The translations under genes were made by a program, and so were the position numbers. The notes beneath the pieces are model-generated. The model was not told the DNA's origin. It saw nothing but the letters and a program-made list of their open reading frames with translations, and made no database searches. Of a DNA stretch of 64,000 nucleotides, positions 1 through 9,123 are shown piece by piece. The DNA lies in assembly GCF_900184935.1 (NCBI RefSeq), contig NZ_FXYE01000002.1, forward strand, positions 372,001 through 436,000, written 5' to 3'. Every line of letters begins with the position of its first letter. The stretch's first letter is position 1. The stretch is from Actibacterium lipolyticum. GTDB taxonomy: Bacteria > Pseudomonadota > Alphaproteobacteria > Rhodobacterales > Rhodobacteraceae.

Positions 1-94
1 TCCGGTCGATACCGGCATCGATCAGAACTTCGGCAACGGGCACGGCTTCGTCTGGCGAAATGCCGCGCAAAATCGCGATCAGAGGGCGGCTCAT
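1..94 (-). CDS. dgoA: 2-dehydro-3-deoxy-6-phosphogalactonate aldolase, N-terminal part (runs off window)
   Basis: Only the first 31 residues lie in the window, starting [12 protein letters not shown] and continuing with [17 protein letters not shown]. This is the typical start of KDPG/KDPGal aldolases, which split 2-keto-3-deoxy-6-phospho-galactonate into pyruvate and glyceraldehyde 3-phosphate through a Schiff-base lysine that lies outside the window. The ATG at 92-94 overlaps the stop of dgoK by four bases (ATGA), so it is translationally coupled to the kinase that makes its substrate. The galactonate rather than gluconate specificity is inferred from that neighbour. Confidence 0.85.
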   Translation of the reverse strand, partial: MSRPLIAILRGISPDEAVPVAEVLIDAGIDR

Positions 95-1002
95 GTCACT
101 GCTCCGACGTTTTCATGCGCTGCGGCCAAACCCGCGCGCGTCATTGCGTCCACATCCAATTGAACAACCTGCACGCCCTGTCGTGACAAGGCCGCGACAT
201 AGGCGTCGGACAACGCGTCTGCCCCAATCACCGCCACCTGTTGGCCAAGCCAATACGGGCGTGCTGCGGCCAATTCGACACCGATCAACGCCCCCGAAAG
301 CCGCGACCGCGCGGTCACGCCGTCAAGCTCTGCCAACAGGGCTTCGGCGCGCAGTGAAAACAGCCGGGCGGCCAGACGGGCGGGATTGGCCAAGGAGTCA
401 TCCAAAGCCTCATCAAACGCACCGCTGTCCCAGCCATCGGCGGCAACGGTATGGCGTAGAATGGACTGTTTCGCCAACAGCGCGAACATCTCTCCGGTCA
501 TGAAGGATTGGAACGAAACGATTTCTTCGGCGCTCACCAAAGCCCATTTGGTATGCGTACCGGGAAGGCAGATCACGCCGTCCCATTTCGGGTTCAGCGC
601 AAGGAACCCGGCGATCTGGGTTTCTTCACCACGCATAACATCAGCGGGCTGCGCCTGTTTGACGCCCGGAACGATATGCACCCGCAGCCGCGGATCTGAT
701 GTTTGCACTTGGGTCAGCGTGTCAGTCTTCGCCGCGCATGGCACCGCGCGATAAGGTGCCTCTGCCCAGCCCTGCCGCGACCCGGCCATACCGCAGACAA
801 CCACATCCATCGCGCCTGCGCCCAGCCAGCCGCCAACAAGGTCAATCAACGCAGCCTCGAACCCTTCGGGCGGCAACGTGCCCATACCTGCATCTGATCT
901 TGCTTCGGCAACGACAGTGTTGTCCGCGCCCATCCCCCACGCACGCAGGTTCGAAGTGCCCCAATCAACGCCGATCCAATTTACTTCAGTCATCCCGGTC
1001 AT
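91..1002 (-). CDS. dgoK: 2-dehydro-3-deoxygalactonokinase
   Basis: A 303-residue protein with the N-terminal ATPase-type signature [15 protein letters not shown] and a [14 protein letters not shown] segment, both typical of DgoK. It phosphorylates 2-keto-3-deoxygalactonate, the second-last step of the De Ley-Doudoroff galactose pathway. Its start overlaps the stop of the upstream SDR by four bases and its stop overlaps the aldolase start, so the three genes are co-translated. Length is normal for the family (about 300). A second ATG lies three codons downstream; the first is kept because of the overlap. Confidence 0.93.
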   Translation of the reverse strand: MTGMTEVNWIGVDWGTSNLRAWGMGADNTVVAEARSDAGMGTLPPEGFEAALIDLVGGWLGAGAMDVVVCGMAGSRQGWAEAPYRAVPCAAKTDTLTQVQTSDPRLRVHIVPGVKQAQPADVMRGEETQIAGFLALNPKWDGVICLPGTHTKWALVSAEEIVSFQSFMTGEMFALLAKQSILRHTVAADGWDSGAFDEALDDSLANPARLAARLFSLRAEALLAELDGVTARSRLSGALIGVELAAARPYWLGQQVAVIGADALSDAYVAALSRQGVQVVQLDVDAMTRAGLAAAHENVGAVT

Positions 1003-1784
1003 CCTGTCCCGACTACGCCGCCATCGATGACAAGAGCTTGCCCCGTCATCATTCGACTGGCTTTTGACGCTAAAAACAGCACACCATCAACTATGTCTTG
1101 CGGTGCCAAATGCTCTTTCAGGCACTGACGTGCCAAATGGGCGGCCAAATCTTCGGGCGTGGCCCACATTTCTTTTTGTTTTTGGGTCAGAACCCACCCC
1201 GGTGCCAGCGCATTGACCCGGATCGCCCCATCGCCAAATTCACGTGCCAACGAACGCGTCATGCCGTTGATGCCTGAATTTGCGGTCGTGTATACGGGAT
1301 ACCCGGCGTTCCCCATCATATAGCTGATCGACGAAAAGTTGATGATCGAACCGCCGCCTGCGGCGCGCATGCCTTGTTCAACGGCCTGACAGGCAAAGAA
1401 ATAGGCCTTCAGGTTGATCGCCATGGCCTTGTCCCAGAATTCCTCTGTCACCTCACTGGCTTTGTGGCGCAGGTCATTCGCTGCGTTGTTAACCAAGGTG
1501 GTGATCGGCCCATGCGCGGTTGCGGCGGAATTGATCGCTGATTTCAGCGCGGGGATGTCGGTAATATCGCACTGAATAAACAACGGACGCTGGCCGTGTT
1601 TTTCCTGCATTTCGTCACAGAAACGATTTGCATCAGAACGGCCCACAAAGGCCACCTTCGCGCCCTGCCCCAAAAAGCCATCCGTCAGCGCGGCACCAAT
1701 CCCCGAGCCGCCCCCGGTAATGAAAACCGAAGCCTCTTTCAGGTCATGAAACGTGGCGGTGGGCGAAATGTCAGAAACCGGCAT
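999..1784 (-). CDS. SDR-family oxidoreductase, possible sugar dehydrogenase, atypical YxxxN active site
   Basis: A 261-residue classical short-chain dehydrogenase. The nucleotide-binding TGGGSGIG is at residues 23-30, the structural NNAA motif near 99-102 and the catalytic serine region NFSSIS near 149-154. The expected Tyr-x-x-x-Lys is Y165-T-T-A-N169: the catalytic lysine is read as asparagine (AAT at 1278-1280). Placed between the alpha-galactosidase and dgoK, it may oxidise galactose or a derivative. That role is inferred from context, and the missing lysine makes activity uncertain. The start at 1784 has only a weak GAAAG upstream. Confidence 0.8.
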   Translation of the reverse strand: MPVSDISPTATFHDLKEASVFITGGGSGIGAALTDGFLGQGAKVAFVGRSDANRFCDEMQEKHGQRPLFIQCDITDIPALKSAINSAATAHGPITTLVNNAANDLRHKASEVTEEFWDKAMAINLKAYFFACQAVEQGMRAAGGGSIINFSSISYMMGNAGYPVYTTANSGINGMTRSLAREFGDGAIRVNALAPGWVLTQKQKEMWATPEDLAAHLARQCLKEHLAPQDIVDGVLFLASKASRMMTGQALVIDGGVVGTG

Positions 1785-1825
1785 AGCGTACTTTCATAGG
1801 TCAACGGAAAGGGCGTTTCGCTGTG

Positions 1826-3901
1826 TCATAGGCGGCGCCCTTCTATCACGTTCAAGGATTGCGGAAAGGCGAAGGGAAGTGAGAAACCGCCGCTCATCAA
1901 GGCCTGACCGGACAACGTAACCGGCCCATTTTTCAGCGCCGGTGCCCCGCGCGAAAAGCCCGGCGTGTCATGGGTCAGCAGGGAAATTTCATACATCGCT
2001 TCGGGATTCAGCCCCGTTAGGCGGATCGGGCGCGGCGTGATCTGGGACGAGCTTTCCGCCTGCCCCACAAACACGACAAACCGGTGACCATCGCGGGCGA
2101 TCTGAATTTCCGCCGTCACAGCCGGGTCGGCCGCATCCAACCGCAAGATCCGCGCATCCCTGCGCCAATCGCGGTTTGCCTTCCACCACGCGGTTACTTC
2201 GCGCAGGGTTGTGGCCTCTACCTTTGTCAGCTCGCGTGGGTCCATTTCGAACCCCATATGCCGCTGTGCCGCGACCCATGCCCGAAACCGGATATCCAGC
2301 ACCCGGCCCGAGGTGTGGCAGTGGCGCGGCCCGACATGCGACCCGGTGATCGAGGCAGGAAGGAACAGCGCGGCATCATGCTGAATGCGCAGCCGTTCCA
2401 GTGCATCGTTGCTGTCTGACAACCAAATCCGCTGCGTGCGCGCCAGAATGCCCGCATCAATCCGCCCCCCGCCCGAGGCGCAGCTTTCAATTTCAACAAG
2501 CGGATGCGCGGCGCGCAAGCGATCCAACAGCACGTAAATCCCATGGGTCTGGGCGGCATCCGTGTGGGGTAGAAGGCGGTTGTGATCCCATTTGATGTAT
2601 TCAATCGCGTTGTCGGACAGAATGGCTGATATCCGGTCGAACAGGTAATCGCGCACCTCTGGCAGGGCCATATTCAGCACCAACTGCTGACGCCCGCGCA
2701 GTTGGGTCATCGGCCCCAGAACCCAATCCGGATGCGCGCGATAAAGGTCACTGTTTTCCGAAATCATTTCTGGTTCGAACCACAGGCCAAACCCCATACC
2801 CAACGATTGCACATGATCAATCAGCGGCGTCAGCCCGTCGGGCCATTTGCGCGCATCAATCTGCCAATCGCCAAGCGACGTGGTGTCATCGTCACGCTTG
2901 CCGAACCAGCCATCATCCAGCACGAACCGTTCCGCACCAAGATCGGCGGCGCGGTTTGCGATGTCTTTCAGGGTGGGAAGGTCATGGTCGAAATACACGG
3001 CCTCCCAGCAATTATAATGGACGGAGCGTGGTTTGGCGGGCTGTGGCCACGTCACGATCCGGTCGTGGAACAGGCGCTGGAAGGCGTCGGCGCAGCCGTT
3101 CAGACCATCGGAGGAATAGGTCAGAAACAGCTCTGCCGTTTCGAACGCTTGCCCCGTGCCGCAGCTGGCAGACGCGTGGCCCCACTGAATTTGCCGCCGC
3201 CCGTCTGGCAGTTCTTCGGCAACCATGCGGTGCCCGCCGGACCATCCGTAATGCGCGCCCCAAACCGCGCCGCGCGTGTTCGTCGTGCCCGGTTCGGTGA
3301 ACAAGGCGAATGGCGGGTGTTCGTGCCCGGAACGCCCCGACCGCGCATCGCGCATATGAATGCCGGGCGACCACTGGGTTCGGTTCAACTGAAATTCCGA
3401 CACCCACTTGCCCGACACGTCGATGATATCGCTGCCCCACTGCGGCCCCGGCAAAACTGGCGCTGCCAGCCAGTGACAGGTCACGTCCGACTTTGACTTA
3501 AGGAAAGACTGGCACCGGATAACGCCGACCTTTGCGTCAGCGGTGAACGTCGCGCGATAGGACAGGCCAAGCGCCGTATCGGCATATTCGAACGTCAGTT
3601 CATCACCTGTTTGCGTGGCGTGGGACAGACGAAAATCCGGGCGAAGGACCGCCCCGCCCTGATACAGCACCATGCCGGGTTGGCCAGCGAAACTGTCAGC
3701 CTCGGCCGGGCACAGGGTCAGCGGGGGGAGTTCATCCATCATGCCGCCGGTCACATCACGGCCCACCGCAGCGCCCAGCGAAACCAAATCCTCGTCCATC
3801 GGCAGGGGCGCCCCCCAATGGGCCACGCAGGGCAAATCCCCGTCTTCGGACGTAAGAACAAGCGTTTGCGTCCCCGCATCCAAGCGCCAAAAATGGCTCA
3901 T
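1826..3901 (-). CDS. Alpha-galactosidase, glycoside hydrolase family 36
   Basis: A 691-residue GH36 enzyme with no evident signal peptide, so probably cytoplasmic. It releases galactose from alpha-galactosides such as melibiose or raffinose. Family marks are FVLDDGWFGKRDDD (about residues 326-339), the nucleophile Asp439 in YIKWDHNR, CASGGGRID, and the probable acid/base Asp496 in WLSDSND. Length matches bacterial GH36 (about 700). Its ATG overlaps the stop of the preceding permease gene by four bases. Together with the importer and DgoK/DgoA it forms an uptake, hydrolysis and oxidation route. The exact natural oligosaccharide cannot be read from the sequence. Confidence 0.95.
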   Translation of the reverse strand: MSHFWRLDAGTQTLVLTSEDGDLPCVAHWGAPLPMDEDLVSLGAAVGRDVTGGMMDELPPLTLCPAEADSFAGQPGMVLYQGGAVLRPDFRLSHATQTGDELTFEYADTALGLSYRATFTADAKVGVIRCQSFLKSKSDVTCHWLAAPVLPGPQWGSDIIDVSGKWVSEFQLNRTQWSPGIHMRDARSGRSGHEHPPFALFTEPGTTNTRGAVWGAHYGWSGGHRMVAEELPDGRRQIQWGHASASCGTGQAFETAELFLTYSSDGLNGCADAFQRLFHDRIVTWPQPAKPRSVHYNCWEAVYFDHDLPTLKDIANRAADLGAERFVLDDGWFGKRDDDTTSLGDWQIDARKWPDGLTPLIDHVQSLGMGFGLWFEPEMISENSDLYRAHPDWVLGPMTQLRGRQQLVLNMALPEVRDYLFDRISAILSDNAIEYIKWDHNRLLPHTDAAQTHGIYVLLDRLRAAHPLVEIESCASGGGRIDAGILARTQRIWLSDSNDALERLRIQHDAALFLPASITGSHVGPRHCHTSGRVLDIRFRAWVAAQRHMGFEMDPRELTKVEATTLREVTAWWKANRDWRRDARILRLDAADPAVTAEIQIARDGHRFVVFVGQAESSSQITPRPIRLTGLNPEAMYEISLLTHDTPGFSRGAPALKNGPVTLSGQALMSGGFSLPFAFPQSLNVIEGRRL

Positions 3902-4746
3902 TTCACTGCCCCCAAGGTTAGCCCCGCAATGAAGTGCTTTTGCATCAAAAAGAACATCGCCACAGGTGGCAGCGCGGCGACGATCGAACCCGCGCTCATC
4001 AAATGATAGGCCGCGCGGTACTGCGCGTTAAAGCTGGTGATGCCCGCCGTCACAGGTTGGCTTTCAACGCCCTGCGTTAGGACAACCGCCCAGAAATAAT
4101 CATTCCAGATGAAGGTAAAAATCAGCACGGAAAGCGCGGCGATTGCTGGCTTCATCAACGGCAGAACCACGAACCAGAAGATGCGCCATTCGGCAATACC
4201 TTCGACGCGGGCGGCCTCGATCAACTCAAACGGCAGCGCGCGGATAAAGTTGCGCATGAACAGCGTACAGAACCCGGTTTGAAACGCGACGTGGAACAGC
4301 ACCAGCCCAGTTTTCGTATTATATAGCCCAAGGTCCAGTGTCAGATCGCGCACCGGCACCATCAGAATTTGGAACGGAACGAAATTGCCCGCGACAAAGG
4401 CAAAGAAGATCCACAAATTCGCGCGGAACCGGTAAATACCCAAAGCGAAGCCGGTCATGCAGCTAAGCGCGACCGCGCCGATCACCGTGGGCACCGTGAT
4501 GAAAACCGAATTCAGCAAATACCGCGGCATGTCGGATTCAAAGAACACCTTGCCATAGTTGTTGCCCCCTTCGAACGAACTGGGCATTCCCCAATAATTG
4601 GCATTCGCGAAATCGCCATCCGGCTTGATCGAAAACAGCGCGACCGCCAACAGTGGCAGCAGCCACAGAACCAATGCCGCTGGCAACAACGCCTGATATG
4701 TCATTTGCCAACTGCGCGAGGTCTTTTCGATGGGCGTTGGGAACAT
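3898..4746 (-). CDS. Alpha-galactoside ABC transporter permease (MalG type)
   Basis: A 282-residue inner-membrane protein with about six hydrophobic segments. The cytoplasmic EAA-type loop (ELIEAARVEGIAEWRIFWFVVLPLMKPA) contacts the ATPase. It belongs to the CUT1 carbohydrate permeases. It follows the first permease with a one-base gap and overlaps the alpha-galactosidase start by four bases. Its partners are the permease at 4748-5668, the binding protein at 5745-7010 and very likely the ATPase encoded divergently at 7949-9013. Substrate is inferred from the downstream GH36 gene. Confidence 0.93.
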   Translation of the reverse strand: MFPTPIEKTSRSWQMTYQALLPAALVLWLLPLLAVALFSIKPDGDFANANYWGMPSSFEGGNNYGKVFFESDMPRYLLNSVFITVPTVIGAVALSCMTGFALGIYRFRANLWIFFAFVAGNFVPFQILMVPVRDLTLDLGLYNTKTGLVLFHVAFQTGFCTLFMRNFIRALPFELIEAARVEGIAEWRIFWFVVLPLMKPAIAALSVLIFTFIWNDYFWAVVLTQGVESQPVTAGITSFNAQYRAAYHLMSAGSIVAALPPVAMFFLMQKHFIAGLTLGAVK

Positions 4747-4747
4747 C

Positions 4748-5668
4748 TTAGTGCCCTCTTTCTTCGCGGTACATCGACCATAGGAAATAGGCGATGAAGC
4801 AAAGCATGATCAGGAACAGCACCACGGCAATCGCCGCGCCGTACCCCATGCGGAACCCGTATTCCGACAGCGCCACTTCGAACATGTAAAAGCTAAGCAC
4901 CCGGCTTTCACCAAACGGCCCGCCGTTGGTCATGATCGATATCAGATCAAAGCTGCGCAGCGCGCCGATGATCGTGACCACAAAGGCGATGAACGTGGCC
5001 GGGCGAAGCTGTGGCAAGATGATGTGCCAAAGCATGCGCAGGCCTTTGGCATTGTCCAACCGGCCTGCCTCTATCTGTTCGGGATCAACGGCGTTTAGGC
5101 CCGTCAGGTACAGGATCATGCAATAGGCCGTCTGCGGCCACAGGCCGGCGGCGATGATGCCATAGGTGACGTATTTCTCATCCCCCAGCACGTTGATCGG
5201 CCCCATGCCGAACCAGCCAAGCATGACGTTTAACAACCCAAACGTCGGGTCATAGAACCAGCTGAAAACCAGCCCAACCACGACCTGTGAAATCACGAAT
5301 GGAAAGAAAAACAGAGACTTATAGAGCCTTATTCCAGTGACCGTCTGATTCAGGAACAACGCAATCGCCAAACCCGCCGGGATCGCCAGAAGATACAGAA
5401 GCAACCACAGCACGTTGTTACGAAGCGAGGTATAGAAGGCGTCGTCGTAATACAGTTCTTCATAGTTTTGCATGCCGACATATTCGGCCGTGCCCAGCCC
5501 ATCCCAATCGTACAAAGAGATGTTGAAGCTTTGGAAAACCGGCAACAGCACATAGACCACAAAGAACAGAACACCGGGGGCAAGGAACAGCCACGGCGTG
5601 ATCGCGATCTGGTTTCGCCGCCACCATGACGCCCCGCGCGGGGCCGTGAACTGGGTCTGATCTGTCAT
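4748..5668 (-). CDS. Alpha-galactoside ABC transporter permease (MalF type)
   Basis: A 306-residue CUT1 permease. A hydrophobic N-terminal segment (ITPWLFLAPGVLFFVVYVLLP) is followed by further membrane helices and an EAA loop (EQIEAGRLDNAKGLRMLWHIILPQLRPA). It pairs with the MalG-type permease one base downstream to form the heterodimeric membrane channel. It lies 76 bases after the binding-protein gene, a short gap that is normal between a highly expressed binding protein and its permeases. Confidence 0.93.
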   Translation of the reverse strand: MTDQTQFTAPRGASWWRRNQIAITPWLFLAPGVLFFVVYVLLPVFQSFNISLYDWDGLGTAEYVGMQNYEELYYDDAFYTSLRNNVLWLLLYLLAIPAGLAIALFLNQTVTGIRLYKSLFFFPFVISQVVVGLVFSWFYDPTFGLLNVMLGWFGMGPINVLGDEKYVTYGIIAAGLWPQTAYCMILYLTGLNAVDPEQIEAGRLDNAKGLRMLWHIILPQLRPATFIAFVVTIIGALRSFDLISIMTNGGPFGESRVLSFYMFEVALSEYGFRMGYGAAIAVVLFLIMLCFIAYFLWSMYREERGH

Positions 5669-5744
5669 GTCTCAGAATTCCTGAAAGGACGTTTGGGCAA
5701 GGGCCAACCTCGGCCCCTGCCCCTATTTCAAGGTCGCCGTCGGA

Positions 5745-7010
5745 TCAGTAAATCCGCTTACGGGCGCGCTCCAGACGGTCAAGGATCTTGTCCAGATTGT
5801 CAGGCTTCACCATGAATTCCTGAAACCCTTCCATGCCGATCTTGGCCATTTCCGCCGGTGCGTCACGGTCAAAGAACTGTGCAATGCCGCCGGGGCTGTT
5901 TGCGGACAGAACTTCGAACCCTTCGCGCAGGAACTTGTCATCATCGACAGAGCTTCCTGCATTCACCGGAAGCTGACCCAGCGCATCGCCTGCGTTGATC
6001 GCCGTCTGGTTATCAGCCGAGGTCACGAACTTTAGGAAGGCTTTCGCCGCCTCTTTGTTCTTGGCACCCGATGGGATGTGGAACGTATCTGTTGGCGCAT
6101 CTTCGGCCATTGCCACGCCTTCTGTGATCGCCGGGAACTGGTGATAATCAAGCTGATCGTCGCCAAGCCCCGCCTCGCGCAGTGGTGCAACTGCGAAGTT
6201 GCCCATCAGGTAAGCCGCAGCATCACCCTGCACCATGAACGGCAACGCCTCTTGCCAGGAATAGGAGGTGTGGTTGTCGACATAAGCGCCCATATCGATC
6301 AGCTCGCGCCAGTTGGCGAAGGTCGCCTTGACGCGGTCATCGGTCCACTCGACCTCGCCGTTCGCAAGGGCCATGTGGAAGTCAAAACCGTTGGTGCGCA
6401 TATTCAGGTAGTCAAACCAGCCCGCAGCCGTCCAAAGGAACTTGGTGCCGATGGTGAAACACTTAACGCCGTTGTCCAAAAGCGTCTGACAGTTAGATTT
6501 GAACGTGGCCCAATCTGTAGCCTCGCTTAGCCCATATTTTTCATACAGATCAGCGCGGTAATAAACGCCCCACTGGTAATAGGTATAGGGCACGCCCCAC
6601 TGCTTTCCATCAATCGTCAACGCCCCCTTGGTCGAGGCAAGCTCTTGCGACAGCGCCCCTTCCCAAACGTCCGACACATCTTCGAACAGGCCAGCTTCGA
6701 CATAAGGAAGCATCCGGTTACCCGCGTACCAGTTGGTCACGTCTGGCGCGTTCGCCGTAAGGAAGTTGCGGATTTGGGTCTTGAATGCCTCGCGGTCGAT
6801 GACGGTCAATTCGATATTCAGATCGGGGTGCATTTCGCCAAACTTGGCGACCATCCCTTCCATCACCGCGCGGGGTGCTGGGTTCGACATATCTGAAAAG
6901 ATCACAAGATCGCCCGACAAGGGCGCGCCATGACCTTCGGCGAATGCGGCACCCGTCAACGACGTGGAAACCGCCAGCGCGGCAAGCGCCGATTGGAATT
7001 TCTTCTTCAT
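5745..7010 (-). CDS. Periplasmic sugar-binding protein of alpha-galactoside ABC transporter
   Basis: The chosen start is the ATG at 7008-7010, giving MKKKFQSALAALAVSTSLTGAAFAEGHG, a clear signal peptide with cleavage likely at AFA-EG. GGGAGGAA lies 6-7 bases upstream; a longer frame starting at 7058 has no such site. The mature protein has the fold of family 1 extracellular solute-binding proteins (about 420 residues, LNIELTVIDREAFKTQIRNFL). It is first in the operon. The divergent IclR gene starts 142 bases away, and the region between holds a candidate operator. Confidence 0.92.
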   Translation of the reverse strand: MKKKFQSALAALAVSTSLTGAAFAEGHGAPLSGDLVIFSDMSNPAPRAVMEGMVAKFGEMHPDLNIELTVIDREAFKTQIRNFLTANAPDVTNWYAGNRMLPYVEAGLFEDVSDVWEGALSQELASTKGALTIDGKQWGVPYTYYQWGVYYRADLYEKYGLSEATDWATFKSNCQTLLDNGVKCFTIGTKFLWTAAGWFDYLNMRTNGFDFHMALANGEVEWTDDRVKATFANWRELIDMGAYVDNHTSYSWQEALPFMVQGDAAAYLMGNFAVAPLREAGLGDDQLDYHQFPAITEGVAMAEDAPTDTFHIPSGAKNKEAAKAFLKFVTSADNQTAINAGDALGQLPVNAGSSVDDDKFLREGFEVLSANSPGGIAQFFDRDAPAEMAKIGMEGFQEFMVKPDNLDKILDRLERARKRIY

Positions 7011-7040
7011 GGTGTTCCTCCCTGACTGCAAAAACGCAAG

Positions 7041-7055
7041 TTCCATTATTTGGAA
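7041..7055. promoter_or_regulatory. Candidate IclR-family operator
   Basis: TTCCA-TTATT-TGGAA is a perfect 5-base inverted repeat with a 5-base spacer, lying between the divergent binding-protein gene (start 7010) and the IclR-type regulator (start 7153). IclR-family proteins commonly bind short palindromes in the region shared with their target operon. The assignment to this regulator is inferred from position only. Confidence 0.5.
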
Positions 7056-7152
7056 CAATGTTTTACATATTGAAATTGTAAGCTCGAATCGCCTATTCTT
7101 GTCAACAGTCCAGTCGCCCCCATCAAACGGGCGCAGGACATGGGAGGGAACA

Positions 7153-7947
7153 GTGTTGGATCAAAAGCCAGCGGACGGGACGATCGGAAAGGCGCTTCAG
7201 GTTCTTGACTTGGTCGCGGACTTCAAGCGGCCGGTGCGCTTTGCGGAACTGCAGGAAAAGTCAGATTTCCCCAAGGCGACGTTGTATCGGCTGGTTCAAT
7301 CGCTGACCAACCAAGGCATGCTGACGCATGACCCCGACCGAATGACTTATGCCCCCGGTGTCCGGCTGTTACGCCTTGCCCACGCAGCGTGGCAGCAATC
7401 ATCCTTGGCGCGGATTGCGGGCCGCCACCTTGATAAGCTGGCCGCAGACGTCGATGAAACCGTGCACCTTGCGCAATTGGACAACGCGCAGGTGCTGTAC
7501 ATTGATAAACGCGTCCCAAAACAACCGGTCGAGATGTATTCCCAAGCGGGCAAAGTCGGCCCCGCATATTGCACGGGCGTCGGCAAGGTCATGCTTGCCT
7601 ATCAACGCGAGGCCGTTCTGCCCCAAATGATCGCCCAACAAAGCTTTCATCGGTTCACCGACTTTACGTTGACGGATGAAACCGCCCTTAGGAAGGAACT
7701 GAAGGCAATTCGCGACCGTGGATATGGCTTTGACCGGGAAGAACACGAACCCGGCATCATTTGTATCGCGCTTCCGATCCTGTCGCGCGGTGGCCGCCTT
7801 TACGGTGCGCTTTCCGTCACATCCACCACACAGCGTACAGACCTGACAAAACTGGAAAAACTGGTTCCTCAGATCCGCGAAACCGCGATGAAAATATCTG
7901 ACGAAGCCGAAGCATGGCGGTTCCCCGACCCGCATGGAGGAGAATGA
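7153..7947 (+). CDS. IclR-family transcriptional regulator of the alpha-galactoside genes
   Basis: The start chosen is GTG at 7153 ([21 protein letters not shown]), 264 residues, because GGGAGGGA sits 5 bases upstream and homology to IclR proteins begins here; the open frame extends further 5' without similarity. The N-terminal winged helix covers [22 protein letters not shown]. The C-terminal effector domain contains [12 protein letters not shown] and [16 protein letters not shown], both family hallmarks. It is divergent from the transport operon and directly precedes the importer ATPase, so it probably controls both in response to a galactoside or a pathway intermediate. Confidence 0.92.
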   Translation: MLDQKPADGTIGKALQVLDLVADFKRPVRFAELQEKSDFPKATLYRLVQSLTNQGMLTHDPDRMTYAPGVRLLRLAHAAWQQSSLARIAGRHLDKLAADVDETVHLAQLDNAQVLYIDKRVPKQPVEMYSQAGKVGPAYCTGVGKVMLAYQREAVLPQMIAQQSFHRFTDFTLTDETALRKELKAIRDRGYGFDREEHEPGIICIALPILSRGGRLYGALSVTSTTQRTDLTKLEKLVPQIRETAMKISDEAEAWRFPDPHGGE

Positions 7948-7948
7948 G

Positions 7949-9013
7949 ATGGCCGGCGTAGCACTGCGCAAACTCGAAAAACGATACGGCAATGTTCAGG
8001 TCATTCACGGCGTCGATCTGGATATTCAGGACGGAGAGTTCTGCGTCTTTGTCGGCCCTTCCGGCTGTGGCAAGTCCACGCTGCTGCGCATGATTGCGGG
8101 GCTTGAAGAAACCTCGGATGGGCAGATCAACATCGGAGCGAACGACGTCACCCGCGCCGACCCCGCTGATCGCGGCGTGGCGATGGTTTTTCAAACCTAC
8201 GCGCTTTATCCGCACATGACGGTCGAAGAAAACATGGGCTTCGGCCTAAAGATGACCGGGCACGCCCGCGGTGAAATCCGCGAAAAGGTCAACGAAGCCA
8301 GCCGCATCCTTAAGCTTGACGATTATCTTAAGCGTAAGCCCAAGGCATTATCCGGCGGCCAGCGGCAGCGGGTTGCGATTGGCCGTGCAATCGTTCGCGG
8401 CCCTGACGTGTTCCTGTTTGACGAACCCCTGTCCAATCTGGATGCAGAGCTGCGCGTCGATATGCGCGTCGAAATCGCCCGCCTTCATAAGGAAATCGGC
8501 GCGACAATGATCTATGTGACCCACGATCAAGTCGAAGCCATGACCCTTGCCGACAAGATCGTCGTTTTGCGGGCTGGCAACATCGAACAGGTCGGCGCTC
8601 CGATGGATCTTTATCGTGACCCAGATAACCGGTTCGTGGCAGGTTTCATCGGATCGCCCGCGATGAACTTTGTTTCTGCAACCATCGCCGACGCAGAAAT
8701 TTCGGCACCCGGCCTGTCACCAGCGCCCTTCCGGCACAGCGTAATCCTTCCGGCCGCAACACAGAACATCACGGTCGGCGTGCGCCCCCAACACATTGAA
8801 ATTGTGGAAAACGAAGACACCCACACGGTCGATCTGGTGGAATCCCTTGGCGGCGTGTCTTACGCGTATCTTGTTGCAGACAGTGGCGACCGTTTGATTG
8901 TGGAACTGCGCGACAACGTTCCAATTCCGCGCAGCGGGGCGCGTGTGGGGCTTAGGTTCACCCCCGACCAGACGATGCTTTTCGACGCACAAACCGAAGA
9001 ACGACTACGGTAA
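7949..9013 (+). CDS. Sugar ABC transporter ATP-binding protein (UgpC/MsmK type)
   Basis: A 354-residue ATPase with Walker [11 protein letters not shown]-loop [12 protein letters not shown], signature [14 protein letters not shown], Walker [14 protein letters not shown] and switch histidine VTHD. A C-terminal TOBE/regulatory domain of about 120 residues is typical of CUT1 ATPases. The ATG at 7949 is preferred to 7934 because GGAGGAGA lies just upstream of it. It starts one base after the iclR stop. No other CUT1 ATPase is near, so it should energise the divergently encoded permeases. Confidence 0.93.
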   Translation: MAGVALRKLEKRYGNVQVIHGVDLDIQDGEFCVFVGPSGCGKSTLLRMIAGLEETSDGQINIGANDVTRADPADRGVAMVFQTYALYPHMTVEENMGFGLKMTGHARGEIREKVNEASRILKLDDYLKRKPKALSGGQRQRVAIGRAIVRGPDVFLFDEPLSNLDAELRVDMRVEIARLHKEIGATMIYVTHDQVEAMTLADKIVVLRAGNIEQVGAPMDLYRDPDNRFVAGFIGSPAMNFVSATIADAEISAPGLSPAPFRHSVILPAATQNITVGVRPQHIEIVENEDTHTVDLVESLGGVSYAYLVADSGDRLIVELRDNVPIPRSGARVGLRFTPDQTMLFDAQTEERLR

Positions 9014-9123
9014 TACCCGGCCACCTGCCCAAACGTCAGCCACGCGCGTGCAACGGAAGTTCGACGGTGCCGCGTACTACGTTGTGATGTCCAATAGGAT
9101 TTAAGCAGCATGGCTTCGAACTG

